DNA of 64,000 nucleotides from Flavivirga rizhaonensis (GTDB lineage: Bacteria; Bacteroidota; Bacteroidia; Flavobacteriales; Flavobacteriaceae), in assembly GCF_004791695.1 (NCBI RefSeq), contig NZ_SRSO01000002.1, forward strand, positions 171,355-235,354. Direction: 5' to 3'. Both the position numbers and the translations under genes were made by a program. The notes beneath the pieces are model-generated. The model searched no databases. It was not told where the DNA came from and saw nothing but the letters and a program-made list of their open reading frames with translations. This document shows positions 17,464-25,859 of this stretch, piece by piece. Each line of letters begins with the position of its first letter. Position 1 is the stretch's first letter.

Positions 17464-19221
17464 TTAATTTGAAGTCGTTTCACTCAATTGTTTTAAATAT
17501 AGATGTTTATAGTATCCATCTACATTTATAAGTGTTTCATGTGTGCCTTCCTGTACAATTTTACCATCATCCAATACAATAATTTTATCAGCATTTTTAG
17601 CAGAAGACACTCTATGACTTACAATAATCGTTGTTTTTCCTTTTGATATTTTATTGAGGTTTTTTAATATTTTTTCTTCTGTTTCGGTATCTACAGCAGA
17701 TAGGCAATCATCAAAAAGTAATATTTTAGGTGATTTTATAATAGCTCTGGCAATGGATACACGTTGCTTTTGTCCACCAGAAAGTGTGATGCCTCGTTCT
17801 CCTAGTACGGTATCGTAACCATTATTAAACTTAACAATATTTTTATGTACTTGAGCATTTTTTGCAGCCTTAATAACATCATTGTCAGTCGCATCTTCTT
17901 TTCCAAACTTAATATTATTCTTTATAGAATCGGAAAACAAGAAGGCATCCTGTGGTACATAGCCAATATGATCCCTTAAATTATTTAAATTAAGATTTTC
18001 AATTTTTGTTTTATTTATAATAATGTCACCTTCATCTATATCATAAAGCCTACCTATTAAATCTAAAATTGTGGACTTTCCAGACCCTGTTTTGCCTATA
18101 ATGGCTAAGGTTTCACCAGGTTTTATATTAAAACTAATACCTTTTAACGCTTGAATATTTGTATCATCATAAGTAAAAGATACCTTATTAAAACTAATAT
18201 CACCAGTAATTTCTGTATTGGTATTTACGGTGTTTTTAATTTCTGGTTCAATCTTTAAAAACTCATTAATTCGTTTTTGCGATGCAGCAGCTTGTTGTAC
18301 AATAGAAGTAACCCAGCCAACTGTTGCTACAGGCCACGTAAGCATATTTACATAAATAATAAATTCTGCTATGGTTCCTATACTTTCAATTTCACCATCA
18401 ATATATTGCATCCCACCAATATAAATTACAAGTAAATTACTTGTACCAATAAGTAAAATCATCATTGGGAAAAACCAAGCCTGTACTTTTGCTAAACTGA
18501 TTTGTTTTTCTCTACTTTCAAAAGCAAGCGATTTAAAATTTGTGGATGTTTGTGGCTCAATACCATAGGCTTTAATCACAGAGATACCACTAAAAGACTC
18601 CTGAGTAAATGTAGAAAGTTTAGATAGATATTCTTGAACTATGGTACTACGTTTGTGTATTTCTTTGCTTAACTTATATATAATAACAGAAAGAATAGGT
18701 AATGGCAGAACGGTGTATAATGTTAATTTTGGTGATGCATTAATCATATATATAATCACAACAACAAACAGGGCAAACGTATTGATACTATACATAATAG
18801 CTGGACCAGCATACATACGAACTCTACCAACATCTTCGGTAATACGGTTCATTAAATCTCCAGTTCTATTCTTTTTATAAAAATTTAAAGAGAGTTTTTG
18901 ATATTGATCATAAATCTCATTCTTTAAATCAAACTCTATATAACGCGATACATTAATAATGGTTTGGCGCATAAAAAAGGTAAGAATACCACCTATTATA
19001 GCAGCCCCAACAATATATAGGATAGCTTCTAATAACTCTGCTTTAAACACCTCTTCAGTTATTAAGCCATTTAAAGCTTTTTCAACCACAATAAAAATCT
19101 GTTTTACATAACGTGGCGTGAAGAGTAGAAAAATTCTAGCTACAACAGTAATTACCATACCTATTAAAAGGTGTGCTTTGTATTTTAAGAAGTATTTATT
19201 TAGATGTTGTAATTCTTTCAT
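17464..19221 (-). CDS. ABC exporter, fused permease-ATPase (half-transporter)
   Basis: 585 residues. An N-terminal exporter membrane domain with six helices (about 15-310, including NRITEDVGRVRMYAGPA) and a C-terminal nucleotide-binding domain: Walker A GKTGSGKST near 375-383, signature LSGGQKQR near 479-486, Walker B ILLFDDCLSAVD, and IIVSHR. Note DDCLSAVD rather than DEPTSALD: the catalytic Glu after Walker B is Asp. Homodimer or heterodimer with a partner elsewhere is possible. Related to multidrug/lipid exporters such as MsbA; the substrate is unknown. Confidence 0.9.
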   Translation of the reverse strand: MKELQHLNKYFLKYKAHLLIGMVITVVARIFLLFTPRYVKQIFIVVEKALNGLITEEVFKAELLEAILYIVGAAIIGGILTFFMRQTIINVSRYIEFDLKNEIYDQYQKLSLNFYKKNRTGDLMNRITEDVGRVRMYAGPAIMYSINTFALFVVVIIYMINASPKLTLYTVLPLPILSVIIYKLSKEIHKRSTIVQEYLSKLSTFTQESFSGISVIKAYGIEPQTSTNFKSLAFESREKQISLAKVQAWFFPMMILLIGTSNLLVIYIGGMQYIDGEIESIGTIAEFIIYVNMLTWPVATVGWVTSIVQQAAASQKRINEFLKIEPEIKNTVNTNTEITGDISFNKVSFTYDDTNIQALKGISFNIKPGETLAIIGKTGSGKSTILDLIGRLYDIDEGDIIINKTKIENLNLNNLRDHIGYVPQDAFLFSDSIKNNIKFGKEDATDNDVIKAAKNAQVHKNIVKFNNGYDTVLGERGITLSGGQKQRVSIARAIIKSPKILLFDDCLSAVDTETEEKILKNLNKISKGKTTIIVSHRVSSAKNADKIIVLDDGKIVQEGTHETLINVDGYYKHLYLKQLSETTSN

Positions 19222-19364
19222 TTAGCTTGAAGCAATGGGAGAGCAAATATAATGTATTAATGATAATAAAAGAGATGTATTTGCAACAGGTAATTGTTAA
19301 ATATAGTTTAAAATATTATTCTAATAATTAAAACAAAATATATAATTACTTTTCAAAATAGTAT

Positions 19365-19372
19365 TACTTTTG
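19365..19372 (+). promoter_or_regulatory. Candidate -7 box for nusB
   Basis: TACTTTTG matches TAnnTTTG, 56 nt before the ATG of nusB. No firm -33 TTG is seen at standard spacing. Confidence 0.45.
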
Positions 19373-19428
19373 CAGCGGAAAAAACGGTGAAACACTTTCA
19401 TATTTTTTAATTTAAGTTCTTTGTAATT

Positions 19429-20373
19429 ATGCTAAATAGAAGACATATTCGTGTAAAAGTAATGCAAACCCTTTATGCCTTTAAAGGAGGTGAAAGTGAT
19501 GATTTTTCAAAAGATCAGAAATTCTTGCTGTTTAGTATAGATAATATGTACAACTTGTACCTCTTATTAATCTCGTTATTGCTAGAAGTTCAAAAAAGAG
19601 CAGAAGACGATTTACAAAAAAAACAAAAAAAACATTTAGCAACCCAAGAAGATAAAGACCCTAACAAGAAGTTTGTAAATAATCAATTGCTTAATCTTTT
19701 AATTGATAATTTACAGTTAAATGATCAATTAGATGCTCACAAAATAACTAATTGGGAATTAGATGGAGAGTATGTAGATGTTATTTTTAAAGCAATTATT
19801 AAAAGTGACTTGTATAAAGATTATATGAAAACAAGGGTATCTGACTTCAGAGAGGATAAAGATTTTATTGTTGATGCGTTTAAAGATATCATTGCTCCTA
19901 ACGAGAAACTTTATGAATATTTAGAAGATAAAAACTTAACTTGGTTAGATGATCTTCCAACGGTAAATACTACCATTTTAAAACTATTACGAAAAGTTAA
20001 AATAACTTCACCAGAAAATTATTTTACTCCCAAATTATATAAAGATTCTGATGATCAGAAGTTTGCAGTCGATTTATTTAAGAAAACACTTTTAAATAGA
20101 TCGTTATTAAATAAAGAGATTGAAGCAAAAACTAAAAATTGGGATTCGGACCGTATTGCTAGTGTAGATTATGTATTGCTACAAATGGCTATTAGTGAAT
20201 TGAATAACTTTCCATCAATCCCTGTCAAAGTAACTATTAATGAATACTTAGAAATTGCTAAGGAATATTCAACACCAAAAAGTAGCATATTTATAAACGG
20301 TATTTTAGACAAATTGGTTAAAGAATACGATGCAGCAGGGAAATTAAATAAGATAGGTAGAGGATTACTTTAA
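19429..20373 (+). CDS. nusB: Transcription antitermination factor NusB (long flavobacterial form)
   Basis: 314 residues, about twice the length of E. coli NusB. It opens with MLNRRHIRVKVMQTLYAFKG, the NusB first helix, has a long insertion (about residues 40-180, rich in Lys/Asp and Leu), and ends with the canonical NusB core: WDSDRIASVDYVLLQMAISE, then VKVTINEYLEIAKEYSTPKS and FINGILDKL. NusB joins NusE (S10) on boxA RNA in rRNA antitermination. It is followed by the DUF1573 lipoprotein and yajC, an order common in this group. Confidence 0.9.
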   Translation: MLNRRHIRVKVMQTLYAFKGGESDDFSKDQKFLLFSIDNMYNLYLLLISLLLEVQKRAEDDLQKKQKKHLATQEDKDPNKKFVNNQLLNLLIDNLQLNDQLDAHKITNWELDGEYVDVIFKAIIKSDLYKDYMKTRVSDFREDKDFIVDAFKDIIAPNEKLYEYLEDKNLTWLDDLPTVNTTILKLLRKVKITSPENYFTPKLYKDSDDQKFAVDLFKKTLLNRSLLNKEIEAKTKNWDSDRIASVDYVLLQMAISELNNFPSIPVKVTINEYLEIAKEYSTPKSSIFINGILDKLVKEYDAAGKLNKIGRGLL

Positions 20374-20456
20374 TTCTGTTAAGAAGAAGTTAATAAAAGT
20401 TTTTAATAGATTAAATAATTACTATTTTTACGTCAAGAATGACAAAAAATTTAACA

Positions 20457-20951
20457 ATGAAAAAAATAATATTAGGATTAAGCACATTATGCTTAATTGC
20501 GTTTACTTCTTGTAAAGAAAATGCTGCTAAGAAAATTGATGAGAAAAATGTAGCAGAAGCTGCAGTAAGAGATGCAAGTGCATCTAAATTTCCAGTAATT
20601 GAGTTTGAAGAAAAAGAACATGATTTTGGAGAAATAGAAGCTAAAACAGCAGTTTCAACAGTTTTTAAATATAAAAACTCGGGTGATGCTCCTTTGGTTA
20701 TTACAGATATTAAGAGTACTTGTGGTTGTACAGTACCTCAAGATTGGAGTAGAGAGCCTTTGCAACCAGGAGAATCAGGTCAGTTTACTGTTAAATTTAA
20801 TGGAAGCGGATCTAACAAGGTTTCTAAAACAATAACGGTTACAGCAAACACAGAAAAGGGATCAGAAACTGTAAAAATAACAGCTTTTGTAAAACCAGAC
20901 CCTAATGCAGCAGCTAAAAAGCCTGCAACACCAACAATTCAAGCAAAATAA
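20457..20951 (+). CDS. DUF1573 lipoprotein
   Basis: 164 residues from the ATG at 20457; an in-frame ATG at 20439 would add six residues before the signal peptide. The lipobox ends at C19 (IAFTSC). The mature part carries a DUF1573 Ig-like domain: EKEHDFGEIEAKTAVSTVFK, then TDIKSTCGCTVPQDW and PGESGQFTVKFNG. The conserved CGC block is present. It is probably anchored in the periplasm or on the surface; function unknown. It ends 1 nt before yajC starts, so the two genes are in one operon. Confidence 0.85.
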   Translation: MKKIILGLSTLCLIAFTSCKENAAKKIDEKNVAEAAVRDASASKFPVIEFEEKEHDFGEIEAKTAVSTVFKYKNSGDAPLVITDIKSTCGCTVPQDWSREPLQPGESGQFTVKFNGSGSNKVSKTITVTANTEKGSETVKITAFVKPDPNAAAKKPATPTIQAK

Positions 20952-20952
20952 G

Positions 20953-21249
20953 ATGGGAGAAGGAATCGGGCAATTTATGCCATTTATATTAATGTTTGTA
21001 GTCGTATATTTCTTTATGATTGCACCACAAATGAAACGTGCAAAAAAAGAGAAGAAATTCGCTGCAGAATTAAAAAAAGGAGATAAGGTAATTACCAAAA
21101 GTGGATTGCATGGTAAGATTTTAGAGCTAAACGACAAAGATGGCAGTTGCATTATAGAAACAATGTCTGGAAAAGTTAAGTATGAGCGTTCTGCCATTTC
21201 TATGGAAATGAGCATGAAATTAAATGCGCCAGTATCAGCAAAAAAATAA
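20953..21249 (+). CDS. yajC: Preprotein translocase subunit YajC
   Basis: 98 residues from the ATG at 20953; a longer frame start overlaps the preceding gene and lacks the family N-terminus. One membrane helix (QFMPFILMFVVVYFFMIAPQ) is followed by a basic cytosolic domain with KKGDKVITKSGLHGKILELN. YajC associates with SecDF and SecYEG. The AIAPQMKRAKKEKK-like transition is typical. A strong terminator follows 17 nt later. Confidence 0.92.
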   Translation: MGEGIGQFMPFILMFVVVYFFMIAPQMKRAKKEKKFAAELKKGDKVITKSGLHGKILELNDKDGSCIIETMSGKVKYERSAISMEMSMKLNAPVSAKK

Positions 21250-21266
21250 ATACATTTAATGTATAT

Positions 21267-21300
21267 AAAAAGAGCTTCCGTTATTTTGGAAGCTCTTTTT
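21267..21300. terminator. Terminator shared by yajC and oxyR
   Basis: A 13-bp perfect stem (21267-21279 with 21288-21300) and an 8-nt loop. Because the stem starts with five A and ends with five T, it can work in both directions between the convergent genes. Confidence 0.9.
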
Positions 21301-21324
21301 AGTTTATCATTTTTAAAGAAATTG

Positions 21325-22269
21325 CTATTTAGGTATAGGTAATGGACTAATAATGTTTACATTTTGAAATGCAATAGCGCCTCTAATTACGCCGGATATT
21401 ACATCTTGCAATGCTTCAATAATCTGCATTTTTAATTCACTTTTATGATAAATAATACTTACCTCCCTAGCAGGAGAAGGTTCATTAAAATGATGTAGAT
21501 TTTCTTTTTCTTTATCGTTAATATCTAAAGTATGTAAGTATGGTAAGAGTGTCATACCTAATCCTTCATTAGAAAGTTTTATAAGTGTTTCAATACTACC
21601 ACTTTCTAATTGAAATTGATCGTCTGTTTGATTTTTGAAAGCTTTACAAAGATTAATAACCCCATCCCTAAAGCAATGCCCGTCTTCAAGTAAAAGCATG
21701 TCATCAATATCTAATTCAGAAACATCTATTTTTTTGTGATCATGTAGTCTGTGATTGCCGGGAATATACCCAACGAATGGTTCAAAATAAAGAACTCGCT
21801 CTTTTATGTTTTCATCCTCAAGTGGTGTAGCTGCTATAGCGGCATCTAAATGTCCATCGTTAATTCTCGAAATTATTTCCTCTGTTGTTAACTCTTCAAT
21901 TTTTAGTTTAACTTTTGGATGTTTTTTTATAAAATTATTTAAAAACATAGGAAGTAGTGTTGGCATTATGGTTGGTATAATACCAAGTTTAAACTCGCCA
22001 CCAATGAACCCTTTTTGTTGGTCTACAATATCCTGAATTCTATAAGATTCATTTACAATGTTTCTTGCTTGAGTTACAATTTTTTTACCGACATCAGTTA
22101 ATTCAATAGGCTTTTTAGTACGGTCGAAAATCTGTACATCTAATTGGTCTTCAAGTTTTTGAATCTGCATACTTAGCGTTGGTTGTGTGACAAAACATTT
22201 TTCTGCAGCTTTTGTGAAATTCTGGTTTTCTGCGACAGCTAGAACATAATATAATTGGGTAATAGTCAT
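21325..22269 (-). CDS. oxyR: Hydrogen-peroxide-sensing LysR-type regulator OxyR
   Basis: 314 residues. N-terminal winged HTH (MTITQLYYVLAVAENQNFTK, TQPTLSMQIQKLE) and a C-terminal LysR substrate domain. The peroxide switch is conserved: LEDGHC199FRDGVINLC208, with the two cysteines at the same positions as in E. coli OxyR. Oxidation to a disulfide turns on peroxide defence genes. It is divergent from dps across 106 bp, so OxyR probably regulates dps and itself from this gap. Confidence 0.95.
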   Translation of the reverse strand: MTITQLYYVLAVAENQNFTKAAEKCFVTQPTLSMQIQKLEDQLDVQIFDRTKKPIELTDVGKKIVTQARNIVNESYRIQDIVDQQKGFIGGEFKLGIIPTIMPTLLPMFLNNFIKKHPKVKLKIEELTTEEIISRINDGHLDAAIAATPLEDENIKERVLYFEPFVGYIPGNHRLHDHKKIDVSELDIDDMLLLEDGHCFRDGVINLCKAFKNQTDDQFQLESGSIETLIKLSNEGLGMTLLPYLHTLDINDKEKENLHHFNEPSPAREVSIIYHKSELKMQIIEALQDVISGVIRGAIAFQNVNIISPLPIPK

Positions 22270-22341
22270 AATAATTAATTTAGGCTATAAAAATATAAAA
22301 ACTATCAATAAAACTTATAGAAATGACTGTTAATTATAAAT

Positions 22342-22349
22342 TAAATTTG
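22342..22349 (+). promoter_or_regulatory. Candidate -7 box for dps
   Basis: TAAATTTG matches TAnnTTTG and ends 26 nt before the dps ATG. The flanking 22270-22341 region is where an OxyR operator would be expected, though I cannot point to a defined site. Confidence 0.5.
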
Positions 22350-22375
22350 TAGTAAATATAAAAATAGAGGTCAAT

Positions 22376-22855
22376 ATGACATTAAATAGTTTAGGATTAA
22401 ACTCCAAAAAGACCAAAGATTTAGCAGGTGATTTGAATCATTTACTGGCTAATTTTCAAATATATTATCAGAATTTAAGAGGTATTCACTGGAATATAAG
22501 GGGGAAACGTTTTTTCGATTTGCATGTAAAGTTTGAAGAATTGTATACAGATGCAAATACTAAAGTTGATCTAATTGCAGAAAGAATCTTGACACTGGGA
22601 GTAACGCCTTTACATACATTCGAAGCGTATATAGAAAATACTAAAGTACCAGTTGGTAAAAATATTTCTCAAGATGACAAGGCTGTACGTTTAATTGTAG
22701 AGTCATTAACAGAACTTTTAAAAATTGAAAGACTAATTTTAGATAAATCTGATGAAGCAAATGATGAAGGGACCAATTCTATGATGAGTGATTTCATTAC
22801 AGAGCAGGAAAAAACAGTTTGGATGATGAAGGCTTGGTTAAATGAAGCAGTCTAG
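22376..22855 (+). CDS. dps: Dps-type DNA-protecting ferritin-like protein
   Basis: 159 residues. Dps ferroxidase ligands are conserved with standard spacing: H38 (GIHWNIRG), H50 (DLHVKFEELY), E54, D65 and E69 (KVDLIAERIL). Dps dodecamers oxidise Fe(II) with hydrogen peroxide and store the iron, limiting Fenton damage. The N-terminus is short, with few basic residues, so DNA binding may be weak. Gene position opposite oxyR supports peroxide control. Confidence 0.93.
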   Translation: MTLNSLGLNSKKTKDLAGDLNHLLANFQIYYQNLRGIHWNIRGKRFFDLHVKFEELYTDANTKVDLIAERILTLGVTPLHTFEAYIENTKVPVGKNISQDDKAVRLIVESLTELLKIERLILDKSDEANDEGTNSMMSDFITEQEKTVWMMKAWLNEAV

Positions 22856-22879
22856 AGTTTCGTAATTTTAAAAAGCGAT

Positions 22880-23109
22880 CATTTAGTAGTTACCGTGTTC
22901 ATACAAAATATCGATACATATATTAAACAATAGTAGTAGAAACGAATTACACAAATTTATACGAATATATTGTCTTGAGTTTAAAATGTACATAGGCAAT
23001 ATAAACATGAATTATACCTTACAAGTCTAAATCCATCGTTAGCCAGTTAATTCGTGTAAATTTGTGTAATTCGTGTCTTTTATAAAGTACACACGACAAC
23101 TACTAAATG
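22880..23109. repeat. 230-bp element with nested inverted repeats (MITE-like)
   Basis: Outer ends 22880-22898 and 23091-23109 are inverted repeats matching at 17 of 19 positions (CATTTAGTAGTT core). An inner pair at 22942-22966 and 23050-23074 matches at 24 of 25 (ACGAATTACACAAATTT core). There is no ORF inside. It fills the space between convergent dps and the DUF58 gene. Confidence 0.75.
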
Positions 23110-23117
23110 GTCATATT

Positions 23118-24449
23118 TTAAAGTAGCCCTCGAGCTTTTATTTCCAGATATTTATTAATGGTATCTATGGTAAGATTTTCAGGTGTTGTTAAAATAGAAT
23201 GGATGCCATACTTTTTTAATTCATTTACAATAAGACGTTTTTCAAACGCGAATTTTTCAGCAATTACTTTATCGTAAACTTGTTGTATGGTTTCGGCATT
23301 TTCATTGATCAAATTAGTAAGTTCGGTATTTTTAAAGAAAATAACCACTAAAAAATGACTTTTAGAAATGGCTTTTAAATAAGGTAACTGTCTGTTTAAG
23401 CCATCAAGAGTCTCAAAATTTGTGTACATTAAAATAAGGCTTCTATGAGTAATATGGCGTTTAATACTACCATATAGCCTGCTAAAATCGCTTTCAAAAA
23501 AATCAGTCTTAATATTATAAAGTGATTCTAAAATAAGTTGCATTTGCGAGCTTCTTCTTTCTGCAACAACAACATTATCTATGTGTTTGGAAAATGAAAA
23601 CATACCAGCCTTGTCGTGTTTTTTTAAAACAACATTGCTAATTACAAGGGCAGCATTAATAGCATAATCTAAAAGGCTTAAATTATTAAAAGGCATTTTC
23701 ATGATACGGCCTTTGTCAATAATAGAGTAGACAGGTTGCGATTTTTCGTCTTGAAACTGATTGACCATCAATTGGTTTTTCTTAGCTGTTGCTTTCCAAT
23801 TTATAGTACGTAAATCATCACCTAAAACGTAATCTTTAATTTGTTCAAATTCCATAGAATGCCCAAGACGCCTTACTTTTTTAAGCCCATATTCGAGTGA
23901 ATTTTTATTAATATTCAAAAGCTCAAACTTTTTTAATTGTTTAAAACTCGGATAGGTTGGTACCATAGTGCCTTCACTGAAAGTAAAGCGTTTCGCTACT
24001 AAGTTTATAATAGAGGATGCATATATATTTAAAGAGCCAAAATGATATTCCCCACGCTCAGTTGGTTTTAAATCATATTGAATTAATCTCGTTTTACGAG
24101 AAGGAATAGGTTCCTTAATTTTGAAATCTCTAACTTGAAATTGTTCAGGAATTTCATCAATAATTTCTAGATAAATCGAAATAGAGTAGTTGTTCCTTAT
24201 GTCTAATGTTATCTGATTATTATCACCATTTGAAAATTTATCAGGAACAATTCTAGTTGCTTCAAGTTTGTTTTTTCCGACAAAGACGATTAAGAAATCT
24301 AAAAAGAATAAGAGAACGAGTACTAATATTGAAAGTTGAGCAATGTTAAATAATAGAGGGATGAAATAACTTAAAGCAAACAATACCACAATGCCAATAC
24401 CCGCGTAAAAGAAGCGGGGTTGTATATAGAATGGTTTAAATAATTTCAA
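23118..24449 (-). CDS. DUF58 domain protein
   Basis: 443 residues. Two N-terminal membrane helices (about 12-55), a beta-rich periplasmic or cytosolic segment, then the DUF58 core near residues 190-240 with GLKKVRRLGHSMEFEQIKDY and GDDLRTINWKATAKKNQLMV. The C-terminal part has a von Willebrand A-like fold (YSIIDKGRIMKM, SLILMYTNFETLDGL). DUF58 proteins almost always accompany MoxR ATPases, and here moxR is the next gene upstream, but separated by 340 bp of repeats rather than a normal short gap. Confidence 0.9.
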   Translation of the reverse strand: MKLFKPFYIQPRFFYAGIGIVVLFALSYFIPLLFNIAQLSILVLVLLFFLDFLIVFVGKNKLEATRIVPDKFSNGDNNQITLDIRNNYSISIYLEIIDEIPEQFQVRDFKIKEPIPSRKTRLIQYDLKPTERGEYHFGSLNIYASSIINLVAKRFTFSEGTMVPTYPSFKQLKKFELLNINKNSLEYGLKKVRRLGHSMEFEQIKDYVLGDDLRTINWKATAKKNQLMVNQFQDEKSQPVYSIIDKGRIMKMPFNNLSLLDYAINAALVISNVVLKKHDKAGMFSFSKHIDNVVVAERRSSQMQLILESLYNIKTDFFESDFSRLYGSIKRHITHRSLILMYTNFETLDGLNRQLPYLKAISKSHFLVVIFFKNTELTNLINENAETIQQVYDKVIAEKFAFEKRLIVNELKKYGIHSILTTPENLTIDTINKYLEIKARGLL

Positions 24450-24454
24450 GATTT

Positions 24455-24524
24455 GTTAAAAGTTAAAAGTTAAAAGTTAAAAGTTAAAAGTTAAAAGTTA
24501 AAAGTTAAAAGTTAAAAGTTAAAA
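24455..24524. repeat. Heptamer microsatellite GTTAAAA x10
   Basis: Exactly ten uninterrupted copies of a 7-bp unit (70 bp), starting 5 nt upstream of the DUF58 start codon on the minus strand, where a ribosome-binding site would be. Confidence 0.95.
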
Positions 24525-24529
24525 TGAGA

Positions 24530-24598
24530 TTCTTCTTTAGCTTCGCTATGTATCTTCAAACAAAATATATTTTGTTTTCGATAATGTTCTAGAATGAC
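24530..24598 (-). repeat. Dispersed intergenic repeat with a 20-bp palindromic core, copy 2
   Basis: Reverse-complement relative of 16614-16700. The same perfect palindrome AAACAAAATATATTTTGTTT lies at 24558-24577, with the same flanking order. It sits between the two heptamer arrays. Confidence 0.75.
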
Positions 24599-24613
24599 AT
24601 TGTTTTTTATTTT

Positions 24614-24767
24614 GACTACTGACTACTGACTACTGACTACTGACTACTGACTACTGACTACTGACTACTGACTACTGACTACTGACTACTGACTACTGAC
24701 TACTGACTACTGACTACTGACTACTGACTACTGACTACTGACTACTGACTACTGACTACTGACTACT
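24614..24767. repeat. Heptamer microsatellite GACTACT x22
   Basis: Twenty-two perfect copies of a 7-bp unit (154 bp) ending 22 nt before the stop codon of moxR on this strand. It lies in the moxR-DUF58 intergenic gap, so any transcript of the operon would carry it. Confidence 0.95.
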
Positions 24768-24789
24768 GCGACTAAACACTGTCAACTAA

Positions 24790-25857
24790 TCAACGCGGTA
24801 TCTCAACAGTTTCAATAATTTGTTTTATAATTTGTTTACTTGAAACACCTTCCATTTCGCGTTCTGGTGTTACAATAACTCTATGTTGCAATACCGGAAT
24901 AGCAGTACGTTTTATATCCTCAGGAGTCACAAAGTCACGTCCAGACATAGCTGCAAATGCCTTACTGGATTTTAATATCGCAATGGATGCCCTTGGTGAT
25001 GCCCCTAAATATAAAAATTGATTATTACGTGTTGCAACAATAAGTTCTGCAATGTATTTTAGTAAATGTTTTTCCACTACAATCTGACTTACCAAATTCT
25101 GATATTTTACAATTTGATCTCCAGTTAGGAATGATGTTAGTGAATCAGTTTTAGACTTATCTTTTAATTCATGCTCTCTGGAAAGTATTTCTATTTCCTC
25201 ATCTAAATTAGGGTAGTTAACATCAATTTTAAACAAAAATCGGTCTAGTTGTGCTTCTGGCAGTCTATATGTTCCTTCTTGCTCTACGGGGTTTTGAGTT
25301 GCAAGAACAATAAAAGGGGCATCTAGTTTAAACTTATTACCATCAATGGTAATTTGCTGTTCTTCCATAACCTCGAATAAAGCAGCTTGTGTTTTTGCAG
25401 GAGCTCTATTGATCTCGTCAATAAGAATCATATTCGAAAAAATGGGACCTTTTTTAAATTCGAATTCCGATTTTTTCAAATTAAAAACTGAAGTACCTAA
25501 AATATCACTGGGCATTAAATCTGGAGTAAACTGTATACGACTAAAACCAACGCTTAAAGATTTTGCCAAGAGTTTGGCTGTAACCGTTTTTGCAACGCCA
25601 GGAACTCCTTCTATAAGGGAATGACCTTTAGCTAAAAGCGATGCAATAAGCATATCTACCATATCTTTTTGACCGACAATGATTTTACCAACTTCTTGTT
25701 TTATTTTATTGACACTTTGTTGGAGTTCTGATAAATCTAAACGATTTTGAAATTGTAAATTATTGGTGTCATCCAAGGTACTGCTATCAATTGATGATAT
25801 GGTGTCTGATTTTGGTAAAAAATCTTGGTGGTCTTGAGATTCTCTATTTTCGTCCAT
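24790..25857 (-). CDS. MoxR-family AAA+ ATPase
   Basis: 355 residues. After a polar N-terminal extension of about 45 residues comes the AAA_3 domain: Walker A GVPGVAKT near 84-91, TPDLMPSDILGT, Walker B ILIDEINRAPAKTQAALFEV, and sensor ATQNPVEQEGTYRLPEAQLD, then a helical lid with GASPRASIAILKSSKA. MoxR ATPases act as chaperones that mature or insert metal cofactors into partner proteins, often with VWA proteins. The upstream gene DUF4350 ends 2 nt away. Confidence 0.93.
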   Translation of the reverse strand: MDENRESQDHQDFLPKSDTISSIDSSTLDDTNNLQFQNRLDLSELQQSVNKIKQEVGKIIVGQKDMVDMLIASLLAKGHSLIEGVPGVAKTVTAKLLAKSLSVGFSRIQFTPDLMPSDILGTSVFNLKKSEFEFKKGPIFSNMILIDEINRAPAKTQAALFEVMEEQQITIDGNKFKLDAPFIVLATQNPVEQEGTYRLPEAQLDRFLFKIDVNYPNLDEEIEILSREHELKDKSKTDSLTSFLTGDQIVKYQNLVSQIVVEKHLLKYIAELIVATRNNQFLYLGASPRASIAILKSSKAFAAMSGRDFVTPEDIKRTAIPVLQHRVIVTPEREMEGVSSKQIIKQIIETVEIPR

Positions 25858-25859
25858 AA

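Noticed and set aside
24614..24767. CRISPR or coding repeat at the GACTACT array
   Set aside because: The period is 7 bp with no spacers; any translated product would be low-complexity and there is no start signal.
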